From Nitratifractor sp. (GTDB taxonomy: Bacteria > Campylobacterota > Campylobacteria > Campylobacterales > Sulfurovaceae), in NCBI GenBank assembly GCA_024762845.1, contig JANTGQ010000094.1:1-6064 (forward strand): DNA of 6,064 nt, given 5' to 3'. A model generated the notes under the pieces. That model did no database searches and had not been told where the DNA came from. It saw nothing but the letters and a program-made list of their open reading frames with translations. Made by a program: the position numbers and the translations under genes. Shown piece after piece: positions 4,957 to 6,064 of the stretch (its first letter is position 1; every line of letters starts with the position of its first letter).

Positions 4957-6064
4957 AACTCCACCAGCACTTTTTTAGAACCTCTTTTCTTTTTATTATA
5001 ATATTTTTTCTGCTTTCGCTATGGCTTAGTTACTACTTTGTAAAAAAAGTAGAGCTAGATGCCGCAGACACAACTTTAAGAAAAATGCTTGCTGCTATGA
5101 GCGCCAATAGCAATTTAAATATAGAGTATTTGCATAAAGTAGCTCAAAAAACAAATGTTCGTATTACATATATCGATAAACAAGGCAAAGTGCTTTTTGA
5201 CAGCCTCTATAATGCTGCGCAGATGGACAACCACCTTAAAAGACCTGAAATTTTAGAGGCAAAGAGTAGCCAAATCGGCAGCTCGCAGCGCTTTTCGAAT
5301 ACATTAAAAAGAGAGTTGCTCTATGTAGCCCAAAAAGTGCAGAGTGGTTATTTACGTGTTGCTACAAGTATGCAGTCGATATATGAGGTAATCTACTCTG
5401 TTTTTATAAAAGTAGCACTCCTTTTTGTTATACTTTTTATTGGGATTATATACTTTAGTAACCGAATGGGTAGAAAAATTGCCAAAGACTCTGAAGAGAT
5501 AGATAGTGCCCTGGAGTCACTTTTAAATAAAGAGTTCTCTATCTATCTGGGTAATATCAGCTGCTGTAAAGAGTTTAAGCAGATTGCCAAAAAGATAGAG
5601 AAACTTGCAAAGCGGCTAAAGAAGAGAGAGAAGCAAAAAAACCGATACACAGGTCGTTTAAAAGAGATAACAAAACGCCAAAGTGATATCATCTCGGCAA
5701 TTAGCCACGAGTTTAAAAACCCTGTAGCTGCAATTGTAGGCTACTCTCAAACCCTTATAGAGACCCCGGATTTAGACAGCTCTCTTAAGAAAAAGTTTCT
5801 TAGTAAAATAGAGGCAAATGCAGAAAAAATATCGTCGATGATAGACACACTCGCACTCTCGATACGTCTGGAGAATAACAATATAACCCTTAATAAAACC
5901 ACCTTTAACCTAAAAGATATCGCACAAAGCACAAAAGAGATGCTCCAAGCAAAATATAAAAATCGCCAAATAACACTTGAGTGTCAAGATGTCTATGTAG
6001 AAGCCGACAGAAATATGTTAGAGAATGTCTTTATAAACCTAATCGAAAATGCCCTTAAATACTC
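4950..6064 (+). CDS. phoR: PhoR-like sensor histidine kinase, 3' end outside window
   Basis: Open from the ATG at 4950 to the right edge, giving 371 full codons and no stop. It overlaps the phoB end by seven bases. TM1 is about residues 9-31 and TM2 about 147-169. Between them, residues 71-145 hold blocks RITYIDKQGKVLFDS, NHLKRPEI (94-101), QRFSNTLKRELLYVA (113-127) and GYLRVATSM. As I recall the family, these match the extracytoplasmic PAS/PDC-like sensor of Firmicutes PhoR. Residues 170-240 are a charged, helical, degenerate HAMP-like or coiled-coil linker with vicinal C205-C206. The H-box is SHEFKNPVAAIVGYSQTL with phosphoacceptor His253; the N-box NLIENALKYS begins the ATPase domain (Asn367). 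The G1, F and G2 boxes must lie beyond the window. It is probably the PhoB partner. There is no room for the cytoplasmic PAS domain of E. coli PhoR. Confidence 0.88.
   Translation, partial: MLKLHQHFFRTSFLFIIIFFLLSLWLSYYFVKKVELDAADTTLRKMLAAMSANSNLNIEYLHKVAQKTNVRITYIDKQGKVLFDSLYNAAQMDNHLKRPEILEAKSSQIGSSQRFSNTLKRELLYVAQKVQSGYLRVATSMQSIYEVIYSVFIKVALLFVILFIGIIYFSNRMGRKIAKDSEEIDSALESLLNKEFSIYLGNISCCKEFKQIAKKIEKLAKRLKKREKQKNRYTGRLKEITKRQSDIISAISHEFKNPVAAIVGYSQTLIETPDLDSSLKKKFLSKIEANAEKISSMIDTLALSIRLENNNITLNKTTFNLKDIAQSTKEMLQAKYKNRQITLECQDVYVEADRNMLENVFINLIENALKY

Noticed and set aside
5747..5932. Open frame on - strand inside the kinase gene
   Set aside because: It is antisense to the conserved region just after the H-box and lacks any recognisable feature.

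Overview
The window is a phosphate-uptake and phosphate-sensing locus. It reads on the + strand as pstS, pstC, pstA, pstB, phoU, phoB and a phoR-like kinase cut off by the right edge. The AT-rich base composition, the Ile/Lys/Leu-rich proteins, the single-base TAATG junctions and the general look of PstS suggest a Campylobacterota (epsilonproteobacterial) genome, for example of the Sulfurovum/Sulfurimonas/Arcobacter kind. That assignment is inference from composition and style, because no marker gene is present.

Layout: pstS (18-1013) encodes the secreted phosphate-binding protein; its own promoter lies left of the window. A 163-base gap (1014-1176) follows. It holds two overlapping, mutually exclusive hairpins directly after the pstS stop, then a PHO-box-like direct repeat (GTTACC-N5-GTTACC, 11-base period) and a -10-like hexamer, just ahead of pstC. 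From pstC onward the genes are packed: pstC/pstA overlap by 1 base, pstA-pstB are 15 bases apart, pstB/phoU overlap by 1, phoU/phoB by 4 (GTGA), and phoB/phoR by 7. No stretch over 300 bases lacks a gene.

Working together: PstS captures phosphate in the periplasm, PstC and PstA form the membrane channel, PstB hydrolyses ATP, PhoU links transporter state to signalling, and PhoB (response regulator) with the PhoR-like kinase controls transcription. The probable PHO box before pstC would close an autoregulatory loop. A highly expressed pstS, separated by hairpins from the lower-expressed membrane, ATPase and regulatory genes, would fit the excess of binding protein over transporter.

Nothing here is a new class of system; this is a recognisable pst-pho locus. 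The points worth checking are the internal Pho-type promoter, the alternative hairpins, a kinase whose sensor domain resembles the Firmicutes PhoR extracytoplasmic domain but which has no room for a cytoplasmic PAS domain, an altered metal motif in the first half of PhoU, and two charged substitutions in the phosphate-binding loops of PstS.
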